From NCBI RefSeq assembly GCF_001905345.1, contig NZ_LFBV01000005.1:124001-188000 (forward strand): a stretch of 64,000 nt of DNA. The letters are read 5' to 3'. Position numbers and translations under genes: made by a program. Below, piece after piece: positions 23,740 to 32,561 of this stretch; position 1 is the first letter of the stretch; every line of letters starts with the position of its first letter. The stretch comes from Streptomyces uncialis. Its GTDB lineage: Bacteria; Actinomycetota; Actinomycetes; Streptomycetales; Streptomycetaceae. The notes beneath the pieces are model-generated. The model searched no databases. It saw only the letters and a program-made list of their open reading frames with translations, and had not been told where the DNA came from.

Positions 23740-26700
23740 TCAGCGCCGCAGGGAGGCCAGCGCCTTGCCCATCAGGGCGGCCCGCTCGGCCGCGCCGGGC
23801 ACATGCTCGAAGCCGAAGCCCAGCAGCACACTGTCACGCGCGGTGACGGCCGCGTACGAGCGGTACAGCTCACCGGTGCGGGCCCAGTCGCCGGTCACCG
23901 TGGGGCTGCCGGCCGGGGCCGGGGCGACGCTCCAGGTGCCGAGCGACGCCTCGAAGCCCTCGGTGTCCCGCGCGATGCCGCCGACGACGAGCTGAGCCTG
24001 GTCGGCGAAGACGCCGCGCTCACCGCTGCCCGGGTCGGTGACGTAGCTCAGCGACAGCTCGACCTTCTTGCCCGCGTAGGCGCTGAGGTCGAACGCGACC
24101 TGCTTCCAGCCGCCGGACGAGCCGGTGAAGCTGTTCCACGAGCCCGTGGTGCCGGTGTTCGCGCAGGCACCGGCCCCCAGGGTCAGGTAATGCCGCAGGA
24201 ACGGGTGCCCGTTGACGAAGTACCCGGCCTCGCACTCGACGGGCGCGTCCGTGGAACTGGCGCCGTTCCTGTCGGGGAGCGTCGTCCAGTCGTCGGCGCC
24301 CTCGGTGTGCGCCTCCAGCAGCACATGGTCGTAGCGGTTCTCGACGTTCCAGTTGAGCGCCGTCCGCAGTTCGGGGGCGTCGGCGGCGGAGACCCCGGTG
24401 AGGTCGACGGTGCGGGTCAGCCGCTTCCAGTCCCGGTCGTCGTGGACGGCCGAGGCCATGCCCTGGCCGGTCTGCGGCGCGTACGGGTTGACGAGCCCCG
24501 GGTAGCCGCCCGCCGGAGCGCTGCGGAACTGCGGAAACTGCGCCGCGGGCAGCGAGTCGGACGTGACGAGATAGCGGCTGGGGGCGTCCAGCGGGTTGCC
24601 CGCGGCCCCGGCGAGCGGGGTCCCGGTGCCGCTGAGCGCGCCCTCACCGGTGAACGAGGTGACCCCGGGCGCCGTCAGCCGCTCGTACGCCCCGAGGTAG
24701 TACTGGGCGAAGTCGTTGGAGGAGGCGCGTCCCAGGTTGACGTTGCCGCCCGCGCGTTCGCCGGACTCGATCAGCTTGCCGCCCTCGTTGAGGTAGGCGC
24801 GCAGCGCGAGCTGGGTGGGCGCGCCGGGGGTGACGGCGCCGGTGTAGTGCACGACGGACGGGAAGTGCGCCAGCACACCGAGGGCGTGCGGGACGCCCTG
24901 GGTGGCGACGTCCCAGACGGCGGCGGATCGGCCGTTGGCCTTGAGCGCGGCGACGTAGGAGGCCGTCTGGGTGGCGGCGGCGCCTTCCTCGGCGACCACG
25001 AGGACCGAGGCCCTGGGGCGCTCGGCGACCGTGTACGTGAAGGGTTCGCTCGCGACCTTGCCGGAACGGGTGCGGCCGGTGAACCAGACCTCGACCCGGT
25101 CACCGGGGCGGGCGTCCTCGATCCGCGCGCGGTACTCGTCGAAGTACAGGTTGTCCTCGCCGCCGAAGGTCTCGCCGCCCTTCCAGCCGCGCAGGTCCTC
25201 GTCGTGCGTCCGGCCGCCGTTGATCCGGTAGTTGAGCTCCTTGTCCCGCACGGACTTGCGGGCGGTGACGGCGACCTCCTGGTCGGCCCCGCGCGCGTAG
25301 GACGTGGTGAAGGGGTGCGGGGTGAAGTCGGGGGCGTCGATCCCGGTGACGGACACGGGACGGTCGGGGCGGGACGCGGTCTCCGCCACGGCGAGCGCGA
25401 AGGGCAGGTTGGCGGTGAACTCCTCCTGGATCAGCTTCTCGTCGTCCGGGAAGGTGAAGACGGAGGCGCAGTCCTGGGCGTTCCAGGCGTCGTCGGGGTA
25501 GCGCTGCGAGATGGTCTGGCAGGTCGACATCTCGGGGGTGAACATCGCGATGCCGTTCACGTTGCCCGCGTGGCCGTCGGCCTCGCCGTTGGTCGTGTAC
25601 AGCTCGGAGGAGACCTGGGGGCGGTAGCCGGGTATCGCGGGCTTCTCGGGGGTGCCTGCGAGGGCCTTGTACAGGACGTCGTCGGGGGTGTTGGTGGCCA
25701 CCTGCCAGCCGACGCCGTAGAGGATCAGTTCGGCGGCGGAGTGGTAGTTGACGCCGTACTCGAAGCCGATGCGCTTCTGGAAGCGGTCGATGGCCCGGGT
25801 CTCGGGCTCGGAGCCGGGGCTCGCGCCGCGGTAGGTCTCCGAGGAGGGCGCAGGGGACGAGCCCTCGTCGTCGTAGCCCCATTTGTAGGGGAAGTTGCGG
25901 TTGAGGTCGACGCCGTCGCCCGCGGTGATCCGGCCGTCGCCGTCGATGTCGCGCAGGTTCTTGCGCCACTGGCGCTCACCGTCGGCGGCGTGGGTGAAGT
26001 CGTAGCCGTCGGGGTTGGCGGACAGCACGAACCACAGTTCGGTGGTGTCCACCAGCTTCTTGATCCGCTTGTCGCTGCGGTAGTTGTCGAGGTAGTGGTG
26101 CAGCAACCGCCGGGTCATCTCCGGGGTGATCCATTCCCGGGCGTGCTGGTTCGACATGTACAGGGTCGCGGGCCGGGCGCCGTCCTTGGTGGTGCGGGCG
26201 CCCTTGCTGACCTTCACCGCGAGGATGTCCTGGCCGCCCTGGGACTTCCCGATGGAGACGACCTTGGTGAGCCCCGGGTGGGCCTGCCCGGTGCGGACGA
26301 TCTCATCCTTGAGCCCGCCCGGTCCGCTGTACGGGCGGTACACCCCGTCGCCCGCCGCGGCGACGCGTCGCTCCGCGGCGGCGGAGACCTGGCGTTCGGT
26401 GACGTCGACGCCCTGGCCCTCCAGATTCCGGGCCTGGCGGTCGGTGAGGTACAGCTCGACGCGCGCGGTGCCGCGCTCGGGTGCCCGTTCGGAGAGCTCG
26501 TGGGCGTCCTGGCCGGCCTTCAGGAGGAGCGGTATCTGCTCGCGGGTGACGTCCGCCTCGAAGACCTTGACGGCCTCCGCGTCGTCCGTCGCGGCCGGCG
26601 CGGTCCGCTCCAGCGCCCCGGCCTGGCCGAGAGGTGCGGCGGTGAGTCCGCCGAGGAACAACGCGCCCGTCGCGAGGATCGCTCTCGCTCTTCGTCTCAT
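23740..26700 (-). CDS. Secreted zinc carboxypeptidase, M14 family, multidomain
   Basis: Extracellular metallo-carboxypeptidase, 986 residues, much longer than single-domain M14 enzymes. A signal peptide (MRRRARAILATGALFLGGLTAAP) is followed by a propeptide-like region to about 110. The M14 domain spans about 115-430, with zinc ligands in NQHARE near 185 and VNYHSAAE near 318. Substrate-binding NPDGYDF lies near 235, with the calcium-type stretch DIDGDGRITAGDGVDLNRNFP near 255. FTPEMSTC may hold the catalytic Glu. The C-terminal half looks like accessory beta-rich domains, including MAM- or CBM-like SLSYVTDPGSG. ATG 26700 has AGGGG 5 nt upstream. Monocistronic; probably used in nutrient scavenging. 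Confidence 0.9.
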   Translation of the reverse strand: MRRRARAILATGALFLGGLTAAPLGQAGALERTAPAATDDAEAVKVFEADVTREQIPLLLKAGQDAHELSERAPERGTARVELYLTDRQARNLEGQGVDVTERQVSAAAERRVAAAGDGVYRPYSGPGGLKDEIVRTGQAHPGLTKVVSIGKSQGGQDILAVKVSKGARTTKDGARPATLYMSNQHAREWITPEMTRRLLHHYLDNYRSDKRIKKLVDTTELWFVLSANPDGYDFTHAADGERQWRKNLRDIDGDGRITAGDGVDLNRNFPYKWGYDDEGSSPAPSSETYRGASPGSEPETRAIDRFQKRIGFEYGVNYHSAAELILYGVGWQVATNTPDDVLYKALAGTPEKPAIPGYRPQVSSELYTTNGEADGHAGNVNGIAMFTPEMSTCQTISQRYPDDAWNAQDCASVFTFPDDEKLIQEEFTANLPFALAVAETASRPDRPVSVTGIDAPDFTPHPFTTSYARGADQEVAVTARKSVRDKELNYRINGGRTHDEDLRGWKGGETFGGEDNLYFDEYRARIEDARPGDRVEVWFTGRTRSGKVASEPFTYTVAERPRASVLVVAEEGAAATQTASYVAALKANGRSAAVWDVATQGVPHALGVLAHFPSVVHYTGAVTPGAPTQLALRAYLNEGGKLIESGERAGGNVNLGRASSNDFAQYYLGAYERLTAPGVTSFTGEGALSGTGTPLAGAAGNPLDAPSRYLVTSDSLPAAQFPQFRSAPAGGYPGLVNPYAPQTGQGMASAVHDDRDWKRLTRTVDLTGVSAADAPELRTALNWNVENRYDHVLLEAHTEGADDWTTLPDRNGASSTDAPVECEAGYFVNGHPFLRHYLTLGAGACANTGTTGSWNSFTGSSGGWKQVAFDLSAYAGKKVELSLSYVTDPGSGERGVFADQAQLVVGGIARDTEGFEASLGTWSVAPAPAGSPTVTGDWARTGELYRSYAAVTARDSVLLGFGFEHVPGAAERAALMGKALASLRR

Positions 26701-26887
26701 CTGTACCCCTGGTGGTGGTCCTGCACTTTTGTGGGCGCGTGCCAGGCTCACCGCCCTTCATGATCATGTCAATGGAGTGTTTTCAGCCTTTCTCACGGCA
26801 AGCGAGAACCCGGCGGGGGCACGGGAGCCACGTACGGTCACGCGGCTCCCCGGCACCCCGCCGGGCTCAGGGAAGAGAAACGGCTGC

Positions 26888-27877
26888 TCAGCCGACCAGG
26901 TTGTCGGCCATGTCCTCGGTGAGATTGGACTCCGTCCCCGGGATGCCCAGGTCGGACGCGCGCTTGTCGGCCATCGCCAGCAGCCGCCGGATACGCCCGG
27001 CCACCGCGTCCTTGGTCAGCGGCGGGTCGGCGAGCGCGCCCAGCTCCTCCAGCGACGCCTGCTTGTGCTCCATCCGCAGCCGGCCGGCCGCCGCCAGATG
27101 CTCGGGCACCTCGTCCGCGAGGATCTCCAGCGCCCGCTGCACCCGCGCGCCCGCCGCCACCGCGGCCCGCGCGGACCGCCGCAGATTGGCGTCGTCGAAG
27201 TTGGCGAGGCGGTTCGCGGTGGCGCGCACCTCGCGCCGCATCCGCCGCTCCTCCCACGCCAGGACCGACTCATGGGCACCGAGACGGGTCAGCAGGGCAC
27301 CGATCGCGTCCCCGTCCCGGACGACGACCCGGTCCACCCCGCGCACCTCACGGGCCTTCGCCCCGATCTGGAGCCGACGGGCCGCCCCGACCAGCGCCAG
27401 CGCCGCCTCCGGTCCGGGGCAGGTCACCTCCAGCGACGAGGAGCGGCCGGGCTCGGTGAGCGAGCCGTGCGCCAGGAACGCCCCGCGCCATGCCGCCTCG
27501 GCGTCACAGGTGGCCCCGGAGACCACCTGCGGCGGCAGCCCCCGGATGGGACGGCCGCGGCCGTCCACGAGGCCCGTCTGCCGGGCGAGCTGGTCACCGC
27601 CCGCGACGACGCGGACCACGAACCGCGAGCCGCGGCGCAGCCCGCCGGGCGCCATCACGATCAGCTCCGAGCTGTGCCCGAAGATCTCCAGGATGTCCCG
27701 CTTGAGCCGGCGGGCCGCCATCGCGGTGTCCAGCTCCGCCTCGATCACGATGCGTCCGCTGACCAGGTGCAGCCCGCCCGCGAACCGCAGGATCGACGAG
27801 ACCTCCGCCTTTCTGCAGCAGGTCCGGGTGACGGGAAGCCGGGAAATCTCATCCTTCACCGCTGCCGTCATCGCCAT
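26888..27877 (-). CDS. whiA: Sporulation regulator WhiA
   Basis: DNA-binding protein with a LAGLIDADG-homing-endonuclease-like domain and a C-terminal HTH. In Streptomyces it acts with WhiB to start sporulation septation. 329 residues, usual length. N-terminus MTAAVKDEISRLPVTRTCCR, middle GRFVVRVVAGGDQLARQTGL-type domain, C-terminal helices LADPPLTKDAVAGRIRRLL. Its start overlaps the end of yvcK by 10 bp, so it is the last gene of uvrC-rapZ-yvcK-whiA. An internal promoter within yvcK is likely for developmental control, but I could not place it. Confidence 0.96.
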   Translation of the reverse strand: MAMTAAVKDEISRLPVTRTCCRKAEVSSILRFAGGLHLVSGRIVIEAELDTAMAARRLKRDILEIFGHSSELIVMAPGGLRRGSRFVVRVVAGGDQLARQTGLVDGRGRPIRGLPPQVVSGATCDAEAAWRGAFLAHGSLTEPGRSSSLEVTCPGPEAALALVGAARRLQIGAKAREVRGVDRVVVRDGDAIGALLTRLGAHESVLAWEERRMRREVRATANRLANFDDANLRRSARAAVAAGARVQRALEILADEVPEHLAAAGRLRMEHKQASLEELGALADPPLTKDAVAGRIRRLLAMADKRASDLGIPGTESNLTEDMADNLVG

Positions 27878-28920
27878 GGGCCGATCCTTCCATGCATCCG
27901 AAAAATACGGTCGTACGCGGCGGCCAACAGCTCCGGATCGTGCCTGGGGCTGCCGTCGGTCCGGGCGACCGGGGCCAGTTCGACCGTGGCCCCGAAGCCC
28001 TGGGCGGCTTCGGCGAGCGAGTCACGGTCCGGCACGGCGGCCTCGTCGGCGAGCACCACGTCCAGGGCGAGTTTAGGGGCGTGTCGTCCCAAAACCTCCA
28101 AATGACGCTGCGGGGAGAACCCCTCGGTTTCTCCGGGTTGGGGGGCGAGGTTCAGCGCGAGCACCCGGCGCGCCTTCGTCTCGGTCAGGGCGTCCCTCAG
28201 CTCCGGCACCAGGAGGTGCGGGATCACCGAGGAGAACCATGAACCGGGCCCCAGGACCACCCAGTCGGCGTCCAGGACGGCCCCCACGGCCTCCGGTACG
28301 GCGGGCGGATCGTTGGGCACCAGGTGCACCGACTGCACCTCACCGGGGGTGAGCGCCACGGTGGCCTGTCCACGGACCGTGTCCACGTCATCGGGACGAT
28401 CCGGGTCATGCCCTCTGACCAGGGCTTCCAGCTCCAGCGGCACCGCCGACATGGGCAGTACACGGCCCTGCGCGCCCAGCAGCTTGCCCACCAGGTCCAG
28501 CGCGAGCACATGATCGCCGAGCTGCTCCCACAGGGCGACGATCAGCAGATTGCCGACGGCGTGTCCGTGCATCTCGCCACCGGACTGGAAACGGTGCTGG
28601 ATCACCCGGGCCCAGGTCTGCCCCCAGTCGTCGTCCCCGCACAGCGCGGCGAGCGCCTTGCGGAGGTCCCCAGGGGGAAGAACGCCCAGCTCATCGCGGA
28701 GACGGCCGCTGGAGCCGCCGTCGTCCGCGACGGTGACCACGGCGGTGAGATCGCCGGTGATCCGGCGCAGTCCGGCGAGGGACGCGGACAGGCCCATGCC
28801 GCCGCCGAGGGCGACGACCTTGGGCTGTGCGCCGCGGCGGCGGACCCGCTCGGGCTTTTCACCCGGACGGAGGGGGGTGGTGCGGCCCAAGCGGCGCAAC
28901 CGGAGTGTGCGCCCGGTCAT
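27868..28920 (-). CDS. yvcK: YvcK/CofD-like gluconeogenesis factor
   Basis: CofD-fold protein that binds UDP-sugars in other bacteria and affects cell-wall metabolism during gluconeogenic growth. 350 residues. GGGMGLSASLAGLRRI near residue 39, TVADDGGSSGRLRDEL near 62, and LGPGSWFSSVIPHLLVP near 225 are the family motifs. The first about 32 residues are basic and not part of the fold. It overlaps rapZ by 4 bp (ATGA) and whiA by 10 bp. Confidence 0.93.
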   Translation of the reverse strand: MTGRTLRLRRLGRTTPLRPGEKPERVRRRGAQPKVVALGGGMGLSASLAGLRRITGDLTAVVTVADDGGSSGRLRDELGVLPPGDLRKALAALCGDDDWGQTWARVIQHRFQSGGEMHGHAVGNLLIVALWEQLGDHVLALDLVGKLLGAQGRVLPMSAVPLELEALVRGHDPDRPDDVDTVRGQATVALTPGEVQSVHLVPNDPPAVPEAVGAVLDADWVVLGPGSWFSSVIPHLLVPELRDALTETKARRVLALNLAPQPGETEGFSPQRHLEVLGRHAPKLALDVVLADEAAVPDRDSLAEAAQGFGATVELAPVARTDGSPRHDPELLAAAYDRIFRMHGRIGPWR

Positions 28921-29990
28921 TCGCGTCCCATGTCCCGGTGGACGACGACGGTCTCGACGCCCTCGGCGGCCAGCCGTGCGGCGAGCTTCTCCGACATGGC
29001 GACGGAGCGGTGCTTGCCGCCGGTGCAGCCGACGGCGATGGTCACATAGCGCTTGCCCTCGCGGCGGTACCCGGCGGCGATGAGCCGCAGCAGCTCGGCG
29101 TAGCGGTCCAGGAACTCCTTGGCACCGGGCTGGTTGAAGATGTAGGCCGAGACCTCCTCGTTGAGCCCGGTGAAGGGACGCAGCTCGGGGACCCAGTGCG
29201 GATTGGGCAGGAAGCGCATGTCGACGACGAGGTCCGCGTCGACGGGCAGCCCGTACTTGAAGCCGAACGACATCACGGTGGCCCGCAGCTCGGGCTCCTC
29301 CTCGCCCGCGAACTGGGCGTCCATCTTGGCGCGCAGCTCGTGGACGTTCAGGCTGGAGGTGTCGATCACCAGGTCGGCGTCACCGCGCAGCTCGCGCAGG
29401 AGTTCGCGTTCGGCGGCGATGCCGTCGACGATCCGGCCGTCGCCCTGGAGGGGGTGCGGGCGGCGCACGCCCTCGAAGCGGCGGACCAGGGCGTCGTCGG
29501 AGGACTCCAGGAAGACGATGCGCCGGGTGACGTGCTTGGACTCCAGGTCGGCGAGGGACTCGCGGAGGTTGTCGAAGAAGCGCCGGCCGCGGACGTCCAC
29601 GACGACGGCGATCCGGGCGACGTTGCCCTGGGAGCGGGCGCCGAGCTCCACCATGGTGGGGATCAGCGCGGGCGGCAGGTTGTCGACCACGAACCAGCCG
29701 AGGTCCTCCAGACACTTCGCCGCGGTGGAGCGGCCCGCGCCGGACATCCCCGAGATGATCACCAGCTCGGGAATGGCCGCCTCGGGGACCCCGGGGGTGT
29801 CGATCGTCGCGCCCGTACTCACCTGTGCTCCGTCTTTGTCCGGTTCTGTGTGCTCGCCGTGCTCGCCCTGGGCCGCGGGGCCGTCGGTGGTGCCCCGCTC
29901 GCCGCCGTCACCCGGGGCGGACGTGGTGTCCGCCCCGTCACCTGTGGCGTCCGTGTCACCCGTGGCGTCGTGTGCGTGTCGATCGGTCAT
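28917..29990 (-). CDS. rapZ: RNase adapter RapZ / P-loop nucleotide-binding protein
   Basis: RapZ-family P-loop protein; in enterobacteria it directs an sRNA to RNase E, while the role in actinobacteria is not established. 357 residues, of which the first about 70 form an Asp/Thr/Gly-rich, probably disordered extension not found in the enteric protein. Walker A reads SGMSGAGRSTA, with Arg where Lys is usual. GWFVVDNLPPALIP follows. The C-terminal domain has FGFKYGLPVDADLVVDMRFLPNP and IAVGCTGGKHRSV. Coupled to uvrC and yvcK by ATGA overlaps. Confidence 0.93.
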   Translation of the reverse strand: MTDRHAHDATGDTDATGDGADTTSAPGDGGERGTTDGPAAQGEHGEHTEPDKDGAQVSTGATIDTPGVPEAAIPELVIISGMSGAGRSTAAKCLEDLGWFVVDNLPPALIPTMVELGARSQGNVARIAVVVDVRGRRFFDNLRESLADLESKHVTRRIVFLESSDDALVRRFEGVRRPHPLQGDGRIVDGIAAERELLRELRGDADLVIDTSSLNVHELRAKMDAQFAGEEEPELRATVMSFGFKYGLPVDADLVVDMRFLPNPHWVPELRPFTGLNEEVSAYIFNQPGAKEFLDRYAELLRLIAAGYRREGKRYVTIAVGCTGGKHRSVAMSEKLAARLAAEGVETVVVHRDMGRE

Positions 29991-32323
29991 GGCTCCTGCC
30001 CCCGTCGGTTGTCCGAGGTGCCCGCGGACACGGGTTCCTCGTCTTCGATGATCTCTCCGGTCGCCGTGTTCACGGCGGGTGCGGCCGGAGCCGCTTCCGC
30101 GAGGGCCGCGGCGATCGTCAGGGCCGTCTTGCGGCCTATGCCGGGCACCTCGCAGATCTCGTCGATTGTGGCCGACCGGAGCCTCTTCACCGAACCGAAA
30201 TGCTTGATCAGGGCCTGCTTGCGGGCATCCCCCAGGCCGGGGACGTCGTCCAGCGGGCCCGCGCGGAAGCGTTTGGCGCGCTTGGCCCGCTGATAGGTGA
30301 TCGCGAAGCGGTGGGCCTCGTCCCGCACCCGCTGGAGCAGATACAGGCCCTCACTGGTGCGGGGCAGGATCACGGGGTCGTCCTCGCCGGGCACCCACAC
30401 CTCTTCGAGGCGCTTGGCGAGCCCGCAGACGGCGATGTCGTCGATGCCCAGCTCGTCCAGCGCGCGCCGGGCGGCGGCGACCTGCGGCTGTCCGCCGTCG
30501 ACCACCACGAGCTGCGGCGGGTACGCGAAGCGCTTGGGCCGCCCGTCGTCGTCGGTGGGGCCGAGGGGCGCCTCGGGCGTGCCGTCGGCCCGCAGGACGA
30601 CGGGCGGGGCGTCCTCGGCGGGGGCGGCGGGGGCCGTGGCAGCGTCGGGTGCCGTGGGCGCGGCGGGCTCGGTCAGGGCGGCGGACGGGGCCGGTGCGGT
30701 GGGGTCAGCGGTGCCGGTGTCCGCGGCCGGGTCGGTGCCTGTGCCGGTGTCCGCAGCCGGGTCGGCGGACGGCGCGAGCTCACCGGGCGCGGCCGGGCCG
30801 TCGGACACAGGGAGGCCGCCGGGCGCGGTCGGGCCGGCGGGCACGGTGGCTTCCGCGTCGGCGGGGTCGGGCGGCTGGGTCCACTCCCCCGTGCGCTCCT
30901 TCTCCTGGAGATAGCGCCGGAAACGGCGGGTGATCACCTCGTGCATGGAGCGGACGTCGTCCTGGCCCTCGCCGTGCCAGAGCTGGGTGTCCCCCGCGCG
31001 GCCCTTGATCTGGAACCGCCGGTACTCGCTCTTGCGGGCGAGACCGTCCTCGAAGACGACCATCGAGGCGACCACGTCGTCACCCTGGAAGTGCGAGATG
31101 TCGTAGCACTCGATACGCAGCGGGGCGCTGTCCAGCTCCAGGGCGACGGCGATCTCCTCCAGCGCGCGCGAGCGGGTGGTGAGGTCGGAGGCGCGCTTGG
31201 TCTTGTGCAGCACGAGGGACTGCTGGGCGTTGCGCGCGACGGTCTCCATGAGGGCCTTCTTGTCGCCGCGCTGCGGCACCCGCAGCGAGACGTTCGCCCC
31301 CCGGCGGCCGGTCAGCCACTCCTGGACCGGCTCCGCCGGGTCGGGCAGCGCGGGGACGAGGACCTCGCGGGGCACGGCGTCACCGCTCTCCTCGCCGTAG
31401 AGCTGCTGGATGGCGTGCTCCACCAGGTCACCCGTGGTGACCGCCTCGACCTTGTCGGTGACCCAGCCACGCTGGCCGCGCACCCGGCCGCCGCGCACAT
31501 GGAAGATCTGCACGGCCGCTTCCAGCTCGTCCTCCGCGAGGGCGATCAGATCCGCGTCGGTGGCGTCCGCGAGGACGACCGCGCTCTTCTCCATCGCCTT
31601 GCGCAGCGCCCCGATGTCGTCGCGCAGCCGGGCGGCCCGCTCGTACTCCATCTCCTCGGCGGCGTCGGTCATGCTCTGTTCCAGGCGGCGGATGTACGTG
31701 CCGGTGCGTCCGGCCATGAAGTCGCTGAACTCGTCGGCCAGTTCGCGGTGGTCCTCGGGGCTGATCCGGCCGACGCAGGGCGCGGAGCACTTGCCGATGT
31801 AGCCGAGGAGACAGGGGCGGCCGGTGCGCGCGGCGTTCTTGAAGACGCCCGCCGAGCAGGTCCGTACCGGGAAGACCCGCAGCAGCAGGTCGACCGTGTC
31901 CCGGATCGCCCAGGCGTGCCCGTACGGCCCGAAGTACCGTACGCCCTTGCGTTTCTGACCGCGCATCACCTGGACGCGGGGGAACTCCTCGTTCATCGTC
32001 ACCGCGAGGTAGGGGTAGCTCTTGTCGTCGCGGTACTTGACGTTGAACCGGGGGTCGAACTCCTTGATCCAGGAGTATTCGAGCTGGAGGGCCTCGACCT
32101 CGGTGGACACCACCGTCCACTCCACGGACGCGGCCGTGGTGACCATCGTGCGGGTACGCGGATGCAGACCCGCGAGGTCCTGGAAGTAGCTCGCGAGCCG
32201 CTGGCGCAGGCTCTTCGCCTTGCCGACGTAGATCACCCGGAGGTGCTCGTCACGGAACTTGTAGACCCCCGGCGAGTCGGGGATCTGTCCCGGCTTGGGG
32301 CGATAGCTGGAGGGGTCGGCCAT
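29987..32323 (-). CDS. uvrC: Excinuclease ABC subunit C, with a long Pro/Ala-rich insertion
   Basis: Makes both incisions around lesions handed over by UvrAB. 778 residues, about 100 more than usual. GIY-YIG domain at the N-terminus (GVYKFRDEHLRVIYVGKAKSLRQRL) near residue 14; Cys cluster and UVR motif near 160-250; RNase H-like nuclease starting with IECYDISHFQG near 400; HhH pair at the C-terminus (VPGLGDARKQALIKHFG, VPGIGRKTAL). About residues 480-590 are an Ala/Pro/Thr/Asp-rich insertion that splits the nuclease domain before FAYPPQLVVVDGGQPQV. ATG 32323 sits 7 nt after the -10 of a damage-type promoter, so the mRNA is probably leaderless. First gene of uvrC-rapZ-yvcK-whiA. Confidence 0.96.
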   Translation of the reverse strand: MADPSSYRPKPGQIPDSPGVYKFRDEHLRVIYVGKAKSLRQRLASYFQDLAGLHPRTRTMVTTAASVEWTVVSTEVEALQLEYSWIKEFDPRFNVKYRDDKSYPYLAVTMNEEFPRVQVMRGQKRKGVRYFGPYGHAWAIRDTVDLLLRVFPVRTCSAGVFKNAARTGRPCLLGYIGKCSAPCVGRISPEDHRELADEFSDFMAGRTGTYIRRLEQSMTDAAEEMEYERAARLRDDIGALRKAMEKSAVVLADATDADLIALAEDELEAAVQIFHVRGGRVRGQRGWVTDKVEAVTTGDLVEHAIQQLYGEESGDAVPREVLVPALPDPAEPVQEWLTGRRGANVSLRVPQRGDKKALMETVARNAQQSLVLHKTKRASDLTTRSRALEEIAVALELDSAPLRIECYDISHFQGDDVVASMVVFEDGLARKSEYRRFQIKGRAGDTQLWHGEGQDDVRSMHEVITRRFRRYLQEKERTGEWTQPPDPADAEATVPAGPTAPGGLPVSDGPAAPGELAPSADPAADTGTGTDPAADTGTADPTAPAPSAALTEPAAPTAPDAATAPAAPAEDAPPVVLRADGTPEAPLGPTDDDGRPKRFAYPPQLVVVDGGQPQVAAARRALDELGIDDIAVCGLAKRLEEVWVPGEDDPVILPRTSEGLYLLQRVRDEAHRFAITYQRAKRAKRFRAGPLDDVPGLGDARKQALIKHFGSVKRLRSATIDEICEVPGIGRKTALTIAAALAEAAPAAPAVNTATGEIIEDEEPVSAGTSDNRRGQEP

Positions 32324-32330
32324 GTCTCAC

Positions 32331-32353
32331 ACCCTACTTGCGGCCACCGACAG
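32331..32353 (-). promoter_or_regulatory. RecA-NDp/PafBC-type promoter for uvrC
   Basis: Minus strand CTGTCGGTG, 8 nt, TAGGGT: one mismatch (first base) to TTGTCRGTG-N8-TAnnnT. The -10 ends exactly 7 nt before the uvrC ATG, so the transcript should start at the start codon. Confidence 0.75.
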
Positions 32354-32395
32354 CCGTGCCCCGACGGCCCTGCCCCGGGGTGCGGGCACGGGTAC

Positions 32396-32437
32396 GGGCC
32401 GGTGCGGCACCGGGGTCCTCCGGTGCCGCACCGGCCC
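32396..32437. terminator. Strong 18-bp hairpin upstream of uvrC
   Basis: Perfect 18-bp stem (32396-32413 with 32420-32437), 6-nt loop, in the gap between the secreted-protein operon and uvrC. Lies upstream of the uvrC promoter and so insulates it. Confidence 0.7.
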
Positions 32438-32458
32438 GCCCGGGGCCCGTGGCGCCCG

Positions 32459-32502
32459 GCCGGGGCCCCCGCGGGCGGTGTGTGGTTCCCGCGGGGCCCC
32501 GG
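32459..32502. repeat. Imperfect inverted repeat in the uvrC upstream gap
   Basis: CCGGGGCCCCCGCGGG pairs with CCCGCGGGGCCCCGG apart from one bulged C. Second of three consecutive hairpins in this 238-bp gap. Confidence 0.5.
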
Positions 32503-32510
32503 CAGCGTGC

Positions 32511-32557
32511 CGTCCCGGGGCGTGGAGGGGGGCGGGCCTCATCCACGCCCCGGGACG
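32511..32557 (-). terminator. Terminator after the protease/anchored-protein operon
   Basis: 16-bp perfect stem (32511-32526 with 32542-32557), 15-nt loop, 4 nt from the stop at 32562. Confidence 0.75.
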
Positions 32558-32561
32558 CCGG

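Noticed and set aside
23803..26763. Long plus-strand open frame opposite the carboxypeptidase gene
   Set aside because: Composition is dominated by Val/Gly/Arg/Glu runs. The minus strand carries a signal peptide and M14 zinc motifs.
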